A stretch of 64,000 nt of DNA from ZYF759 sp046297455 (GTDB lineage Bacteria > Pseudomonadota > Alphaproteobacteria > Rhizobiales > Rhizobiaceae). Positions 15,996-24,722 of this stretch are shown piece by piece (positions within the stretch are counted from its first letter, which is position 1; each line of letters begins with the position of its first letter). Below the pieces are notes generated by a model that searched no databases, was not told the origin of the DNA, and saw only the letters and a list, made by a program, of their open reading frames with translations. Both the position numbers and the translations under genes were made by a program. Location of the stretch: contig JBKBIT010000010.1 of NCBI GenBank assembly GCA_046297455.1, forward strand, positions 1-64,000. The letters run 5' to 3'.

Positions 15996-16868
15996 TTGCC
16001 CCAGACCCGTCTCTTCTTTCGCGCCGACAAACCGATCGCCGAAACGCTGTACGCCCTTGCCGAAACCCGCTTCGAGGACGACGGTTTTCCGCTCGCCATC
16101 TTCGCCGCCGACGAGGAAGAGATCGTCCACGAGGTCTCGGTCTATGTCTCGGACGATATCGAGGCCATCGAGAGCCGCCTGCGCGAGATTGCATCGGAAG
16201 CGGGGCAGCAGATCCAGATCGACCGCGAAATCCTCGACGATATCGATTGGGTCGCAAAATCGCTGGAGGGCCTGAAACCCGTTCGCGCCGGACGCTTCCT
16301 CGTACATGGCGGCCATGATCGCGCCAGCCGCCGGATCGGCGACATCGCCATCGAGATCGAGGCGGGCCTTGCCTTCGGCACGGGACATCACGGCACCACG
16401 GCCGGCTGCCTGACCATGATCGACGCCGTGGCCAAGCGCGAGAGGATTCGCAACGCGCTGGATCTCGGCACCGGCAGCGCGGTGCTGGCCATCGCCGTTG
16501 CAAAGCTGGTCCACATTCCGGTTCTGGCAACCGACATCGACGATGTCGCAGTGAAGGTGGCGCGGGAAAATGTGCGACTGAACGGCGTGGCGCGGCTGGT
16601 CGAGACGACGACGGCGCCGGGTTTCCAACACCGGTCCTTTCGGGCGCGCGCGCCATTCGACCTGATCGTCGCCAATATCCTGGCCGGTCCGCTGATGAAA
16701 CTCGCGCCCGACATGGCAATGCACGTTGCCCCGAACGGGTCGATCGTGCTCTCCGGGATACTTGAGCGCCAGCGCGCGGCGGTCATGGCCGCCTATGTCG
16801 GCCAGTCCTTCCGCCATGTGCGCACGCTGCACCGGGATGGCTGGGTGACGCTGTGGTTCAAGCGGTAA
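15996..16868 (+). CDS. prmA: Ribosomal protein L11 methyltransferase
   Basis: This 290-residue SAM-dependent methyltransferase trimethylates L11. The N-terminal substrate-recognition domain leads to GLAFGTGHHGTT, the SAM loop ALDLGTGSAVLAIA, the acidic ATDIDDVAV and the catalytic VANILAGPL. The best start is TTG 15996, giving MPQTRLFFRAD as in relatives; no ATG is available nearby. It follows SCO by 8 bp and ends at a strong terminator. Confidence 0.93.
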   Translation: MPQTRLFFRADKPIAETLYALAETRFEDDGFPLAIFAADEEEIVHEVSVYVSDDIEAIESRLREIASEAGQQIQIDREILDDIDWVAKSLEGLKPVRAGRFLVHGGHDRASRRIGDIAIEIEAGLAFGTGHHGTTAGCLTMIDAVAKRERIRNALDLGTGSAVLAIAVAKLVHIPVLATDIDDVAVKVARENVRLNGVARLVETTTAPGFQHRSFRARAPFDLIVANILAGPLMKLAPDMAMHVAPNGSIVLSGILERQRAAVMAAYVGQSFRHVRTLHRDGWVTLWFKR

Positions 16869-16883
16869 CGGCCACAGCGACAT

Positions 16884-16912
16884 AAAAAAGGCCCCTTCTG
16901 TGGGGCCTTTTT
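16884..16912. terminator. Bidirectional rho-independent terminator after prmA
   Basis: GGCCCC (16890-16895) pairs with GGGGCC (16902-16907) around TTCTGT. Six A residues flank it on the left and five T residues on the right, so it can end transcripts of prmA (plus) and of the DUF1127 gene (minus). Confidence 0.92.
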
Positions 16913-16925
16913 CGGAGACGTCTGA

Positions 16926-17117
16926 TCAGAACATGTAGCCGGCGCTACCACCACGCCGACGGATCTCGTCGGGGTTGTAGCCGTTGCTCCGCAGGGTCTC
17001 GTCGTCGAGCATCATCAGCGCGCCGTTAACATAACGGTCCGCCTGGCGCGTGCGCGCTTCGACGATTGCATCCATGGCGCTGCGGAAGAAGCCGCGTCCT
17101 GCTTTGGAATGTGCCAT
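16926..17117 (-). CDS. DUF1127 small protein
   Basis: This 63-residue protein has the DUF1127/YjiS-like arginine-rich pattern: IVEARTRQADRYVNGALMMLDDETLRSNGYNPDEIRRRGG. AAGGAG sits before ATG 17117. Family members in rhizobia and Brucella are short, stress- or phosphate-responsive regulators or RNA-linked proteins; the exact role here is unknown. Upstream lies a 26-bp dyad sharing 18 of 20 bases with a sequence in front of azlC. It converges on prmA through a shared terminator. Confidence 0.85.
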   Translation of the reverse strand: MAHSKAGRGFFRSAMDAIVEARTRQADRYVNGALMMLDDETLRSNGYNPDEIRRRGGSAGYMF

Positions 17118-17164
17118 GATGTTTCTCCTTGTTTGACTGGAAGATCTGTCCTCCACGAGTAGGA

Positions 17165-17190
17165 AGGTAAGCATTACTGACCTGCTTACC
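17165..17190. promoter_or_regulatory. Operator-like dyad upstream of the DUF1127 gene
   Basis: GGTAAGCA (17166-17173) and TGCTTACC (17183-17190) are perfect inverted repeats around a 9-bp centre. The 20 bases from 17165 to 17184 match 18 of 20 bases at 20168-20187 in front of azlC. This suggests a binding site for a common regulator. The site is about 50-70 bp upstream of the start codon. Confidence 0.55.
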
Positions 17191-17334
17191 AGACACAGGA
17201 ATGCATGGCTCACCTGCGTTTTGTGCATATGCGAAATGGTTTGATGCGACGCAGCATTCTCCGGCCGGTAAGGCCCATTGCGGCAGACCCATGCGGACGG
17301 TAGACCAAAACCCCCTCAGCCACGGATTGCAGAC

Positions 17335-19161
17335 ATGTTTCAGAGCTTCGACGTCCAGACCGATCCCTCGCAGGGCAAGCCCCGAGTTGAACGCCTGCGT
17401 GCCGCCATGCGCGAGGAAGGCGTCGACGGCTTTCTAGTCCCCCGCGCCGACGAGCATCAGGGCGAATATGTGCCTGCACGAGCGGAGCGGCTGAAATGGC
17501 TGACCGGCTTCACGGGGTCCGCCGGCGCGGCGCTGGTGCTGGCCGACCGGGCGCTGCTCTTCGTCGATGGTCGCTACACGCTGCAGGCGAGGAGCCAGAC
17601 AGATCCGGAGCTGTTCGAGATCGCGGACCTGATCGCCTCGCCGCCGTCCAAATGGCTGGCCGAAAACGCGGTGGACGGGGCAAGGATCGGCCTCGACCCC
17701 TGGCTTCACACGATCGCCGAGGCGCGAAAACTGCAAAAGGTTCTCGCGGATCGCGGCGCCGAACTGGTGCCCGTCGCCCAAAACCTTGTCGATCAGATAT
17801 GGGACGACCAGCCTGCCCCGCCGCTTGCGAGGCTCGAGGTCCATCCCGAAAGCCTGGCCGGCGAGGCCGCCGACCGCAAGCTGCAGGCCTTGGCGGAAGC
17901 GATCGCGAAAGCTGGCGCCAGCCACTGCGTGCTGACCGACCCGGCTTCTCTTGCCTGGGCCTTCAACATTCGCGGTGGAGACGTCGAGCACACGCCGCTG
18001 GCGCTGGGCTTTGCCGTGCTGGCGGCCGAAGGCCGGCATCGCATCTTCATCGACGACAAGAAGCTGGACGAGGAAAGCCGTGCGCATCTGGCCGCGCTGG
18101 CGGATATCGAGACGCCGGCGGCCTTGCCGGCGACTCTCGCCGGACTGGCGGGCAACGGCGGCCGCATCGGGCTCGATCCGCAGCTTGCGGCAGACCGGCT
18201 GCGCATCATCGTCGAGGAAGCCGGCGGACATGTCGTGGAGATGACGGACCCCGCGCAACTGCCGCGCGCCACCAAGAACGGCGCCGAGATCGAAGGCGCG
18301 CGGAAGGCGCATCTGCGCGACGGCGTGGCCGTTTCGCGATTCTTGTGCTGGCTCGACGGACAGGCACCCGACACGGTGGACGAGATCGCTGCCGCAAGCC
18401 GACTGGAGGCCTTTCGCGTGGCCGCCGGCGAAGCCTTCCAGCAGCCGCTGCGAGACATCTCCTTCGACACGATTTCCGGCGCCGGCCCCAATGGCGCCAT
18501 CATCCATTACCGCGTCACCAGCGCCAGCAACCGGAAGCTGGGTGCAAGCGAGCTCTACCTTGTCGATTCTGGCGGCCAGTATCGGGACGGAACCACCGAC
18601 ATCACCCGCACCGTGGCCATCGGCACACCAAGCACGGAGATGCGCCGCCACTACACGATCGTGCTCAAGGGACTGATCGCGATTTCCACCCTGCGCTTTC
18701 CGGCGGGAACGCGCGGCCGCGACATCGATGCCTTCGCCCGGCGGGCGCACTGGCAGGCGGGGCTCGACTTCGCCCATGGCACCGGGCACGGGGTTGGCTC
18801 GTTCCTGTCGGTCCATGAAGGCCCGCAGCGGATCTCGCGCATGAGCGACCAGACGCTCCTGCCGGGCATGATCCTGTCCAACGAACCCGGCTACTACAGG
18901 GAAGGCGCCTACGGTATCCGCCTGGAAAACCTGATCGTGGTCGAGGACGCCGCCACCATCGCGGGCGGCGACATCGACATGCATGGCTTCGAGACACTCA
19001 CGCTGGCCCCCTTACATCGACCGTTGATCGACGAGGCGCTTCTCGATGCATGGGAGCGGGATTGGCTCGATGCCTATCATGCCCGCTTGCGCGAGACGCT
19101 GGCACCGCATCTGGAGGGCGACGAGCGCGCCTGGCTTGAACGGGCGACCGCGCCCCTATAG
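17335..19161 (+). CDS. Aminopeptidase P (M24B Xaa-Pro aminopeptidase)
   Basis: This 608-residue cytosolic metallopeptidase removes N-terminal residues preceding proline. Two creatinase-like N-terminal domains precede the pita-bread catalytic domain. The dinuclear metal ligands are present: DSGGQYRDGTTDITRT near 411-426, HGTGHGVG near 481 and NEPGYY near 516. The length is that of the long, three-domain form. ATG 17335 is favoured over an in-frame upstream ATG. Its last 6 bp overlap the end of azlD on the other strand. Confidence 0.93.
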   Translation: MFQSFDVQTDPSQGKPRVERLRAAMREEGVDGFLVPRADEHQGEYVPARAERLKWLTGFTGSAGAALVLADRALLFVDGRYTLQARSQTDPELFEIADLIASPPSKWLAENAVDGARIGLDPWLHTIAEARKLQKVLADRGAELVPVAQNLVDQIWDDQPAPPLARLEVHPESLAGEAADRKLQALAEAIAKAGASHCVLTDPASLAWAFNIRGGDVEHTPLALGFAVLAAEGRHRIFIDDKKLDEESRAHLAALADIETPAALPATLAGLAGNGGRIGLDPQLAADRLRIIVEEAGGHVVEMTDPAQLPRATKNGAEIEGARKAHLRDGVAVSRFLCWLDGQAPDTVDEIAAASRLEAFRVAAGEAFQQPLRDISFDTISGAGPNGAIIHYRVTSASNRKLGASELYLVDSGGQYRDGTTDITRTVAIGTPSTEMRRHYTIVLKGLIAISTLRFPAGTRGRDIDAFARRAHWQAGLDFAHGTGHGVGSFLSVHEGPQRISRMSDQTLLPGMILSNEPGYYREGAYGIRLENLIVVEDAATIAGGDIDMHGFETLTLAPLHRPLIDEALLDAWERDWLDAYHARLRETLAPHLEGDERAWLERATAPL

Positions 19162-19452
19162 GCCCAGTTGACGCAAAACGACCAGCACGCCAACGCCGGC
19201 AAGGAATACCGACAGCATGCCGCCGCGCAGCGCCACGAAGGCGGTGACGGTCAAGGCCACGAGTTCGGGCACCCCGCCATTGAAGGCGGCCGGCGCGATC
19301 AGCGTGGTCAGAACAGCGGCCGGCACGGCGTCGAGGCCGGCCTGCACGCGCGGATGGATGCGGCTGAAGCGCGACAGCACCAGATGCCCGCCAACGCGGG
19401 TGGCGTAGGTCAAAAGCGCACCGGCCAGGATGATCCAGAGATTGACGGTCAT
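19156..19452 (-). CDS. azlD: AzlD-family branched-chain amino acid exporter subunit
   Basis: This 98-residue protein is almost entirely hydrophobic with about four helices. LWIILAGALLTYATRVGGHLVL and LDAVPAAVLTTLIAPAAF fit AzlD. With AzlC it forms an inner-membrane exporter for branched-chain amino acids or analogues. Its start overlaps the azlC stop by 4 bp (ATGA). Confidence 0.9.
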   Translation of the reverse strand: MTVNLWIILAGALLTYATRVGGHLVLSRFSRIHPRVQAGLDAVPAAVLTTLIAPAAFNGGVPELVALTVTAFVALRGGMLSVFLAGVGVLVVLRQLGL

Positions 19453-20156
19453 GGCGTCTTCTCCCTTTCGCCGGGCAGCCATATGACCGCCAGCAGAATA
19501 CCGGCCATGGCCCCTATCGAGACATGCCAGGGCGAGCCGACGGCATGGAAGGCCACGATCGAGGCGACAGCGCTGACCACCACGATGGGTAACCAGCCAG
19601 GGGTCTTTCGGAACCCCATGACCAGCGCAAGGAAATAGATCGGCAGCACGAAATCGAGGCCGAACTGTTCCGGGTTTTCGATCAGCCCGCCGAAGACCGC
19701 GCCGATGCCGGCCTCGATGATCCAGCCGACATAGACGGGGAGTGCGAGACCCATATACCAGGCGAAGCTGATCCTCTCGCCTTTCTGGACCCGACGCTCG
19801 CTCTCGGCAAATTGCTGGTCGATCAGGAAGAAGAAGCCGAACGTCTTGCGCGGCCCGGACCAATGTCCAAGCCGCCGGCCGATCGCTGCAGAATAGAGAA
19901 CGTGGCGGAAATTGACCGCGAAGATCGACAGGGCGATCACCCAGGGTGCCACCTGCTGGCCGAAGAGATCGATGCCCACCATCTGGCTGGCGCCGGCATA
20001 GATCATGGCGCTCATCAGGATGGCTTCCGTGACCGTAAGACCGTTTTCGACGGCAAGAGCCCCGAACAGGAGCCCGAACGGTATTGCAGCGACCACCATC
20101 GGTATGCTGTCGCGCATGCCGCGCAGGATCTCGGATCGGGTGGAAGGCGAAGACAT
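19449..20156 (-). CDS. azlC: AzlC-family branched-chain amino acid exporter subunit
   Basis: About 235 residues with several helices and the AzlC hallmark GLLFGALAVENGLTVTEAILMSAMIYAGASQ. ATG 20156 (MSSPS) is chosen because GGG lies 5-8 bases ahead; an in-frame ATG at 20165 is possible. It is translationally coupled to azlD. An operator-like dyad lies 12 bp upstream of the chosen start, so expression is probably repressed there. Confidence 0.9.
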   Translation of the reverse strand: MSSPSTRSEILRGMRDSIPMVVAAIPFGLLFGALAVENGLTVTEAILMSAMIYAGASQMVGIDLFGQQVAPWVIALSIFAVNFRHVLYSAAIGRRLGHWSGPRKTFGFFFLIDQQFAESERRVQKGERISFAWYMGLALPVYVGWIIEAGIGAVFGGLIENPEQFGLDFVLPIYFLALVMGFRKTPGWLPIVVVSAVASIVAFHAVGSPWHVSIGAMAGILLAVIWLPGEREKTP

Positions 20157-20167
20157 GAGGCCCATTT

Positions 20168-20187
20168 AGGTCAGAATTACTGACCTG
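20168..20187. promoter_or_regulatory. Operator-like dyad upstream of azlC, shared with the DUF1127 gene
   Basis: GGTCAG (20169-20174) and CTGACC (20180-20185) are perfect inverted repeats around AATTA. The stretch AGGTCAGAATTACTGACCTG matches the site at 17165-17184 at 18 of 20 positions. It sits next to the azlC start codon, a position typical of repressor sites. Confidence 0.6.
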
Positions 20188-20287
20188 TCATGCCGTTTCC
20201 ATTGAGCCAGACACGAGGAACGGAAGGGGCGATGCATCCAAACCAATTATCCGTTAATCTGGAGCAACGAAAACCAAGGAGCAGGTC

Positions 20288-20491
20288 ATGAAGCTGCGCG
20301 TCATATTGGAGCCGAGCGAAGAAGGCGGCTTCACTGCCCATGTGCCTAGCCTTCCGGGTTGCATCAGCGAGGGCGAAACGAAGGACGAAGCCCTGCGGAA
20401 CATCAGGGAGGCAGTCGAACTCTATCTCGAGCCGATCGAGGACGATTCGAGCTATGCTGCGAACGTGGAGATTGAAGAGATCGCCGTCTGA
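20288..20491 (+). CDS. hicB: HicB-family antitoxin
   Basis: This 67-residue protein has the HicB partial RNase H-like fold: MKLRVILEPSEEGGFTAHVP, SLPGCISEGETKDEALRNIREAVELYL. It would neutralise HicA and probably bind the module's own promoter. GGAG lies 8 bases ahead of ATG 20288. The order is antitoxin first and toxin second, with a 92-bp gap. Confidence 0.9.
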   Translation: MKLRVILEPSEEGGFTAHVPSLPGCISEGETKDEALRNIREAVELYLEPIEDDSSYAANVEIEEIAV

Positions 20492-20583
20492 GGGAGCTTT
20501 TTGACTTATCCAGCGAAACAGCTTTCGTCCTCGACGAAAGCGCATGAGACGCTCATACTCGTTGGAAGGGTGTGTGCGCTGTC

Positions 20584-20817
20584 ATGACATCGACAAAGGT
20601 CCCCTCAGTTCCCTTTGACAGGCTCATTAATGCGCTGAAGCGCGACGGATGGATCGTTGTCCGCCAGAGCGGGAGCCACATCCGTCTCCAGAAACGCCTT
20701 TCGGATGAACTTCTGAAGCTGACCGTGCCGGCACATAGGCCAATCAAGAGGTCGACGCTCGCTCACATCCTCAAGCAGGCGAGACTGACGCCGGAGCGGC
20801 TACGCCAGTTGCTCTGA
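20584..20817 (+). CDS. hicA: HicA-family mRNA interferase toxin
   Basis: This 77-residue toxin has the double-stranded RNA-binding-like fold: LINALKRDGWIVVRQSGSHIRLQKR with the catalytic histidine H32, then TVPAHRPIKRSTLAHILKQA. HicA cleaves mRNA during stress. ATG 20584 starts the family motif; an ATG four codons upstream is possible. It converges on ligA with a 1-bp gap, so the module inserted at the end of the core cluster. Confidence 0.92.
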   Translation: MTSTKVPSVPFDRLINALKRDGWIVVRQSGSHIRLQKRLSDELLKLTVPAHRPIKRSTLAHILKQARLTPERLRQLL

Positions 20818-20818
20818 C

Positions 20819-22927
20819 CTACCCCACCAGGTCGAACCATGCGTCTTCGTCGATGACCTCGACGCCCAGTTCACTCGCCTGTTTCAGCTTGGAGCCCGCA
20901 CCGGGGCCGGCGACGACGAGATCGGTTTTCTTTGACACCGAGCCCGAGACCTTGGCTCCCAGCCTTTCGGCCATCGCCTTGGCCTCGTCGCGCGACATGC
21001 GCTCGAGCGCGCCGGTGAAGACGACCGTCTTGCCGGCCACGGGGGAGTCCGTGGCCGGACGTTCCGCCTCCTCGACCGTCACCTGGGCGGCCAATTCCTC
21101 GACGAGCCTTCTATTGTGGTCTTCGACGAAATAGGTCGCGACGGCATCGATGACCGCGTCGCCAATGTCGTCCAGCGCATCCATCTCCTCGCGCGCGGCA
21201 GCATCGCCATTTGCGACAGCGATTGCCGCGTCATGAAATTGCGTCCATGACCCATAGCCCCGCGCCAGGGTGACGGCGGTGCGCTCGCCGACATGGCGGA
21301 TGCCGAGCCCGTATATCATTCGTTCGAGCTGGATCCTGCGACGTGCCTCGATGGCGTCGAACAACTTTTGCGCCGATACCTCGCCAAACCCCTCCTTGTC
21401 CTTGAGCTTCTTGAGGTTCTTTCCGTCGCGTTCTTTGAGCGTGAAGATGTCGCCGGGCGCCCTGACGGGCAGGTCGGGATCGTGGAAAAAGAACTCGATC
21501 TGTTTCTCGCCCAGCCCTTCAATGTCGAAGGCGCGGCGGGACACGAAATGGCGCAGATGCTCGATGCGCTGATAGGGGCAGGCGAATTCGCCTGAACAGC
21601 GGCGCACCACCCCCTCCCCGCCCCCGGCGGTGGCGTCGCGAACGACCGGTGTCTTCAGTTCGCAGGGGCAGACGGTCGGGAAATCGAACGCGCGCGCGTC
21701 AGCCGGGCGCTTTTCGGGCAGGAAGCCCAGAATCTGCGGGATGACATCGCCTGCACGCTGCACGGTGACGGTATCGCCGATCATGATTCCGAGACGCTCG
21801 ATCTCTTCGGCATTGTGTAGCGTTGCGTTTGTCACCACCACCCCGCCGACCGTGACCGGCTCCAGCCGGGCGACAGGGGTGAGCGCGCCGGTGCGGCCCA
21901 CCTGGATGTCGATCTCGCGCAGGATGGTGGAGGCCTTTTCGGCCGGGAATTTGTGCGCGATCGCCCAGCGAGGGGTACGCGAGATGTAGCCAAGCCGCTG
22001 CTGCAGCGCGAGATCGTCGACCTTGTAGACGACGCCATCAATGTCATAGGGCAGGCTTCCCCGCTCCGCCTCGATGGCGCGATAATGCGCCAGCAGTTCC
22101 TCGGCGGTCTCGCAGCGCCGCATGAGGTCGTTGGTGCGAAAGCCGAAACGCGAGAGCGCCTCGACCATCCCCATCTGCGTTTCGGCCGGCATCTCGCTGA
22201 CCTCGCCCCAGGCATAGGCGAAGAACTTGAGCGGGCGGGCGGCCGTGATCGAGGAATCGAGCTGGCGCAGCGAGCCGGCCGCCGTGTTGCGGGGATTGAC
22301 GTAGGTCTGCTTGCCTTCCTTCTGCTGGCGCTCGTTCAGCGCCAGGAAGTCGCGGTGCGTCATGTAGACCTCGCCGCGCACCTCGATGATGTCGGGAAAA
22401 TCGCCCGACAGGACATTTGGGATGTCAGCCACGGCACGGGCATTGGCCGTGACGTTCTCGCCCACCTGCCCGTCGCCGCGGGTCGCGGCCGAGACCAGCC
22501 TGCCGGCCTCGTAGCGCAGCGACAGCGACAGGCCGTCGATCTTCGGCTCCGCCGTCATGACGACGGGCGCGTCGGGATCGAGCTTCAGGAAGCGGCGTAT
22601 ACGGGCGACGAACTCGATCGCATCGTCATCGGTAAAGGCGTTGTCGAGCGACAGCATCGGCACTTTGTGGCGCAGCTTGTCGAACTTCTCCGAAACCGGC
22701 GCGCCTACGCGTCGCGAAGGCGAATCCTCGCGGACCAGATCCGGGAATGTCTGCTCGATGGCGAGGTTGCGACGCCGCAGCGCGTCATACTCGGCATCCG
22801 TGATGGTGGGCGCATCCTCGCCGTGATAGCGCCGGTCGTGCTCTGCGATTTCGGCCGCGAGGCGTGCGAGTTCGGCCGCGGCCTCGTCGGTTGAAAGCTG
22901 GTCGACTGGCTTGGGCGTGGCGGTCAT
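20819..22927 (-). CDS. ligA: NAD-dependent DNA ligase
   Basis: This 702-residue enzyme seals nicks using NAD. The Ia domain is followed by the adenylation lysine in EPKIDGLSLSLRYE (near 128), then the OB fold, a four-cysteine zinc finger (VCPCEL...RRCSGEFACP), helix-hairpin-helix motifs, and a C-terminal BRCT domain starting at VAGKTVVFTGAL. The length is full. It is the last gene of the minus-strand cluster. Confidence 0.97.
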   Translation of the reverse strand: MTATPKPVDQLSTDEAAAELARLAAEIAEHDRRYHGEDAPTITDAEYDALRRRNLAIEQTFPDLVREDSPSRRVGAPVSEKFDKLRHKVPMLSLDNAFTDDDAIEFVARIRRFLKLDPDAPVVMTAEPKIDGLSLSLRYEAGRLVSAATRGDGQVGENVTANARAVADIPNVLSGDFPDIIEVRGEVYMTHRDFLALNERQQKEGKQTYVNPRNTAAGSLRQLDSSITAARPLKFFAYAWGEVSEMPAETQMGMVEALSRFGFRTNDLMRRCETAEELLAHYRAIEAERGSLPYDIDGVVYKVDDLALQQRLGYISRTPRWAIAHKFPAEKASTILREIDIQVGRTGALTPVARLEPVTVGGVVVTNATLHNAEEIERLGIMIGDTVTVQRAGDVIPQILGFLPEKRPADARAFDFPTVCPCELKTPVVRDATAGGGEGVVRRCSGEFACPYQRIEHLRHFVSRRAFDIEGLGEKQIEFFFHDPDLPVRAPGDIFTLKERDGKNLKKLKDKEGFGEVSAQKLFDAIEARRRIQLERMIYGLGIRHVGERTAVTLARGYGSWTQFHDAAIAVANGDAAAREEMDALDDIGDAVIDAVATYFVEDHNRRLVEELAAQVTVEEAERPATDSPVAGKTVVFTGALERMSRDEAKAMAERLGAKVSGSVSKKTDLVVAGPGAGSKLKQASELGVEVIDEDAWFDLVG

Positions 22928-23033
22928 GTGGCGGTCCGGAAGTGGTCAGAATCCCAAAGAATGCGGCCATGCACTCTTTTCGAAAAGCGCTTGTGAAGTA
23001 AACCGCAATCGCCGCGCGGCAAGGCCTCTCCTG

Positions 23034-24707
23034 TCAAAGGGCAGAGGTGTTTTCTCCGAGCAGACGCCCGGCAGCCGCCCGCGCTTCTTCCGTGATCGTG
23101 GCGCCGGCGAGCATGCGCGCGATCTCCTCGCGCCGGGCAGCGATTTCCAGTGAGCGAACGCCTGTGGAGACCCGGTCGGTGTCGCCGGACTTCGAGATCA
23201 GGTAATGCGTGGCCGCCCTGGCGGCGACCTGCGGGGCATGCGTGACCGAAAGCACCTGAACCCGCTCGGAGAGCCTTGCCAGGCGCTGGCCGATGGCATC
23301 GGCGACCGCACCGCCGACGCCGGTGTCGATCTCGTCGAAGACCAGCGTGGGCGCCGAGCCGCGATCAGCCAGCGCAACCTTGAGCGCCAGGAGAAAGCGG
23401 GACAACTCGCCGCCCGAGGCAATCTTCATCATCGGCCCTGCCCTGGTGCCGGGATTCGTGCGCACCCAGAATTCAACCGAATCGATGCCGTCCTCGCCCC
23501 GGTCTTCCGGCTGGCTCGACATCTCGACGATGAATTCCGCCCGCTCCAGCTTCAGTGCCGGCAGTTCGGCCATCACCGTCTGGGCGAGCGTCGCAGCCGT
23601 CGCGGCGCGGTCGGCCGACAACCTTGAAGCGACCTCGTCATAGGTTGCCATCGTCTGGCGCGCCCGGGCTTCCAGCACCGTCAGGTTTTCCTCGCCGGCA
23701 TCCAGCTCGGCCAGATCATCTGCCATCCGGTCGCGCAAGGCTGCCAGATCGTCGACCTGGACCGAATGTTTGCGGGCGGCCGCGCGCAAGGCAAACAGCC
23801 GCTCTTCCGCCCGTTCGAGCGCTGCTGGATCGAAATCGGCCGCGCGAAGCGCTTCCTCGACCGCGCCCTGCGCGGCATCAAGCGACAGCATTGCCTGGTC
23901 CAGCGCCTCGATGATGGGTTCCAGCAGCCCCGGCGCCTCGGCGGCCTTGCGCTGAAGGCGGCGTAACAGGCTGGCCAGCGCCGGTACCGCGGACGACTGT
24001 CCCGACAGCACCTCGCGCGCGTCGTCTATGTCGGTGGCAAGCTTTTCGGCCCGCATCATGCGCGCCCGGGTCTCGGCCAGTTGTTCCTCTTCACCCGGCA
24101 TCGGCTCCAGGCGGGACAGCTCTTCCACGCCAGCGCGCAAGAAATCGGCCTCGCGGGCCGCAGCCTCGACGCGGGCACGATGGCGCGCAAGCTCGGTTTC
24201 GGCCTGCCGCCATTCGCGATAGGCCTGCCGGACCAGTTTAAGCCCGCCCCAGTGCCCCCCGAATGCATCCAGCAGCAGGCGATGGGTGGCGCCGTCCACC
24301 AGTGCGCGCTCGTCATGCTGCCCGTGTATCTCCACCAGAAGCCGCCCGACCTCGCGCATCAGCGTCATCGAAGCCGCCTGATCGTTGATGAAGCCGCGCG
24401 TGCGCCCGTCCGCCGACTGGACCCGGCGCAGGATCACGTCGCCGTCGTCTTCGATCGCGTTGTCGCGCAAGAGTTCCCGTGCCGGATGATCGGCCGGCAG
24501 ATCGAACAGTGCGGTGACCTGCCCCTGCGTGGCGCCCTGCCGCACAAGTGCCGCGTCGCCGCGCGCCCCCAGTGCAAGTGACAAGGCATCCAGCAAGATC
24601 GACTTACCGGCGCCGGTTTCGCCTGTGAGCACGGAAAGGCCGGCCGAGAAGTCGATCTCAAGCCGTTCGATCAGAACGATGTCGCGGATCGACAGATGGG
24701 CCAGCAT
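23034..24707 (-). CDS. recN: DNA repair protein RecN
   Basis: This 557-residue SMC-like ATPase acts in double-strand break repair. The Walker A site is GETGAGKS (29-36), the long middle is Glu/Arg/Ala-rich coiled coil, and the signature LASGGELSRFLLALK and Walker B LVFDEIDTGVGG lie near the C-terminus. It lies 15 bp downstream of bamD, the usual bamD-recN-ligA order in alphaproteobacteria. Confidence 0.96.
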   Translation of the reverse strand: MLAHLSIRDIVLIERLEIDFSAGLSVLTGETGAGKSILLDALSLALGARGDAALVRQGATQGQVTALFDLPADHPARELLRDNAIEDDGDVILRRVQSADGRTRGFINDQAASMTLMREVGRLLVEIHGQHDERALVDGATHRLLLDAFGGHWGGLKLVRQAYREWRQAETELARHRARVEAAAREADFLRAGVEELSRLEPMPGEEEQLAETRARMMRAEKLATDIDDAREVLSGQSSAVPALASLLRRLQRKAAEAPGLLEPIIEALDQAMLSLDAAQGAVEEALRAADFDPAALERAEERLFALRAAARKHSVQVDDLAALRDRMADDLAELDAGEENLTVLEARARQTMATYDEVASRLSADRAATAATLAQTVMAELPALKLERAEFIVEMSSQPEDRGEDGIDSVEFWVRTNPGTRAGPMMKIASGGELSRFLLALKVALADRGSAPTLVFDEIDTGVGGAVADAIGQRLARLSERVQVLSVTHAPQVAARAATHYLISKSGDTDRVSTGVRSLEIAARREEIARMLAGATITEEARAAAGRLLGENTSAL

Positions 24708-24722
24708 GACCGACGGAAACCG

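Noticed and set aside
17434..18984. A 516-residue minus-strand frame over aminopeptidase P
   Set aside because: It lacks family motifs, while the plus strand has an intact metallopeptidase with all metal ligands.
20288..20817. hicBA as part of a larger defence island
   Set aside because: Only the two genes are present between azlC and ligA, with no other defence or mobile genes.
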